Below are positions 62,221 to 64,000 of a stretch of DNA of 64,000 bases, piece after piece (position 1 is the stretch's first letter; every line of letters begins with the position of its first letter). The notes beneath the pieces are model-generated. The model was not told the origin of the DNA. It was given only the letters and a program-made list of their open reading frames with translations, and ran no database searches. Source of the DNA: Rotaria socialis (Eukaryota > Rotifera > Eurotatoria > Philodinida > Philodinidae). The stretch lies in NCBI GenBank assembly GCA_905331475.1, contig CAJNYU010004111.1, forward strand, positions 1 through 64,000, read 5' to 3'. The position numbers were made by a program, and so were the translations under genes.

Positions 62221-63408
62221 ATGAAGTATTTCGTCTCGCTGGTTATTGTAGCAGTATTCACGATCATTTCCGTCGGTACATTACCGCAGAACGTAGGTGA
62301 ACCTATAATGCATTTCTCAGGAAACACCAGTGGTGCTAATCCACAAAGTAGTTTAATTGAAGTGGGCAATACAGGCATACTCTACGGTGTCACACGAAAT
62401 GGAGGTAATACGTCAGATGATCTAGGAGTAATTTACCGTATTGATACGACCTTAAACAACACATTCACAGCTGTACACCAATTCACAGACATCACTGGCT
62501 GTCACCCAATATCATCACTGGTCTTTGCTAACGATCTTTCTCTGTTCGGCAGTACAATTCGTTGTAGCCAGTTTGGCTATGGGAATATATTCCGGTACAA
62601 TCTTTCTAATCATATATTCAATGTTATCTATGAATTTGCGGATATAGCTAATCCAAATAGTTTGTTTCTAGACAATGACAGTGGACTACTATATGGTACA
62701 GCAGATGTTGGCTCTTCAACTTTCTATGGATCTGTTTTTACGATTGATGTTAGACATGAAATACCGTCAACAACGTTTAAACAATTATTTTCTTTCAATT
62801 ACGGTACTGGTGCATTCCCATCGAATTTAATTCTAGTGAACAATTCATTGTACATTAACACACAAATATTTGGACAGTATGGAGCTGGCACTCTGATAAA
62901 GATGGATCGAGATGGAGAGAATGCTAAGTTAGTTTATGCTTTTGGTCGTGATAAGGCACTCGGTTGTTGTCCTTGGGGACAACTTGTGTTAGTCGCTGAT
63001 GAGCAACAACAGTACTTATATGGTACAACAATGGGAGCAGCAGATTGCCCGAGTACGATCTACCGCGTAGGATTGACAATGATGACTAACCAAATTGAAC
63101 TTGTAGCAACATTTAATGAAACAACAGTTGGCTCAGCACCATATGATGGCTTGATTCAGAGTGTTAATCCATCTTTATCGTTTGGCGTGACATCTCAGGG
63201 AGGAATAAATAATCATGGAACATTTTTTCGTGTAAATGTTAGTGGCGATGGGAGTTTAGAGAAATTATTTGATTTTCCGTCAGACGATATGTTTGGATAT
63301 CAGACACAAGGAGGACTGGTAGAAGTAGGAAATAACGTATTTTACGGTACAGCTAATTTAGGCGGAAAATATGGCTTTGGAACTGTTTACAAGATTACGA
63401 TTAGTTAG
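62221..63408 (+). CDS. Secreted beta-propeller-like repeat protein (GloVer-type repeats)
   Basis: Intronless, 395 aa. A signal peptide is clear (MKYFVSLVIVAVFTIISVG, cleavage near residue 20). The rest is about seven repeats of 45-55 residues built on LYGTT..GG....G.IFRI: examples are ILYGVTRNGGNTSDDLGVIY, LLYGTADVGSSTFYGSVFTI, YLYGTTMGAADCPSTIY, FGVTSQGGINNHGTFF and VFYGTANLGGKYGFGTVYKI. This pattern is that of the bacterial choice-of-anchor / GloVer tandem repeat (TIGR03803), thought to fold as a propeller. Several N-x-S/T sites suggest glycosylation. Function is unknown; an extracellular binding role is likely. AATAAA lies 40 nt after the stop (63448-63453). Lack of introns and bacterial-like repeats suggest horizontal acquisition. 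Confidence 0.75.
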   Translation: MKYFVSLVIVAVFTIISVGTLPQNVGEPIMHFSGNTSGANPQSSLIEVGNTGILYGVTRNGGNTSDDLGVIYRIDTTLNNTFTAVHQFTDITGCHPISSLVFANDLSLFGSTIRCSQFGYGNIFRYNLSNHIFNVIYEFADIANPNSLFLDNDSGLLYGTADVGSSTFYGSVFTIDVRHEIPSTTFKQLFSFNYGTGAFPSNLILVNNSLYINTQIFGQYGAGTLIKMDRDGENAKLVYAFGRDKALGCCPWGQLVLVADEQQQYLYGTTMGAADCPSTIYRVGLTMMTNQIELVATFNETTVGSAPYDGLIQSVNPSLSFGVTSQGGINNHGTFFRVNVSGDGSLEKLFDFPSDDMFGYQTQGGLVEVGNNVFYGTANLGGKYGFGTVYKITIS

Positions 63409-64000
63409 TCCAGCCATATAAACTGTGCTTCTTCTGTTGAAATATATAATAAAAAGGTTATGGGTGTATTTAATTTTATCGACATTCGCGCCCTCATGTT
63501 TGTGTTTTCGATTATTATCGATTTCAATATTTAATTACACAATTTTTCTCCAACAAGTTCATAGTGATTGAGTTAGGTAGATGTCGGTATTCATATTTTT
63601 AGGTAGATAGATATTTTAACATTAGTCAATATGTTTGTTTTAAAATAATTCAAAGAATCCATAACTTCGAAGCCGGTTTTTCGTGAGTCATTCACATATA
63701 TTATGAATGCTGTTAAATAAAATAATGTGGAAGATATTTATATTTACACTTAACGAAATATTTATCGATTTTTATAATTCAAAGATGTTAGTGGTGACAT
63801 TCCCTGGCCACCAGAAATTTCGATCGTCTCTCTTGCTTTCTCCATTTGCTATTCTCAATCCTTCTTGTTTTATTTTTACATGTGACATGGATTAGGAGTA
63901 GTGCACCGGGCAGAAAAAAAACAGTCAATAGAAGGTCGAGCATCCGATCAAACCGCCTTAGTCGAAGGAGAGTCACATAGCAGTAAAATATCGGAGATTT
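63409..64000. other. 3' flank, no gene seen
   Basis: Contains the probable polyadenylation signal of the repeat protein gene (AATAAA, 63448-63453). Beyond it no feature was recognised up to the window end. Confidence 0.5.

Noticed and set aside
1..64000. CRISPR arrays, rRNA genes or prokaryotic operons
   Set aside because: No regularly spaced repeats, no rRNA sequence, and introns throughout show a eukaryotic nuclear contig.

Overview
The window reads as animal nuclear DNA, most likely from a bdelloid rotifer. It is AT-rich, with many GT-AG introns of about 50-65 nt and larger ones mixed in, clear orthologues of conserved metazoan proteins, and TIR and ADP-ribosyltransferase genes of the kind abundant in bdelloids. 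The taxon is inferred from gene content and gene structure; no diagnostic marker was found. Gene models were built by joining reading frames at GT-AG sites with matching phase, and every spliced model sums to a whole number of codons.

Left part (1-10.8 kb, all plus strand): three genes predicted to encode NAD+-using proteins. Two are TIR-domain genes lying nearly head to tail (a KH-like/TIR protein, then a repeat protein ending in TIR). The third is an ankyrin-repeat mono-ADP-ribosyltransferase with an intact R-S-ExE active site. This looks like an innate-immunity or stress effector cluster. From 10.8 to 17.5 kb I see no gene, only small inverted-repeat elements and one assembly gap.

Middle part (17.5-42.3 kb): TFAP4-type bHLH factor (+), a transposon-rich stretch with a hAT transposase remnant and a nested MITE inside a fold-back element, ribosomal protein L3 (-), a Regnase/ZC3H12-like CCCH protein whose nuclease motifs look degenerate (+), a small membrane protein (-), a DUF2237 protein (-) and the elongation factor IWS1 (-).

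Right part (44-64 kb): the 20-exon E3 ligase gene TRIP12 (-), divergent from a TTLL11-like tubulin glutamylase (+). That gene converges with only 42 bp between stop codons on an oligoribonuclease (REXO2, -) carrying a second, degenerate exonuclease fold. Last is an intronless secreted repeat protein (+) resembling bacterial GXX-type beta-propellers, a candidate for horizontal acquisition.

Most conserved genes here serve unrelated housekeeping tasks. The notable items are the NAD+-effector cluster, the REXO2 domain duplication, the probably dead Regnase, and hAT-type MITEs with readable target-site duplications.
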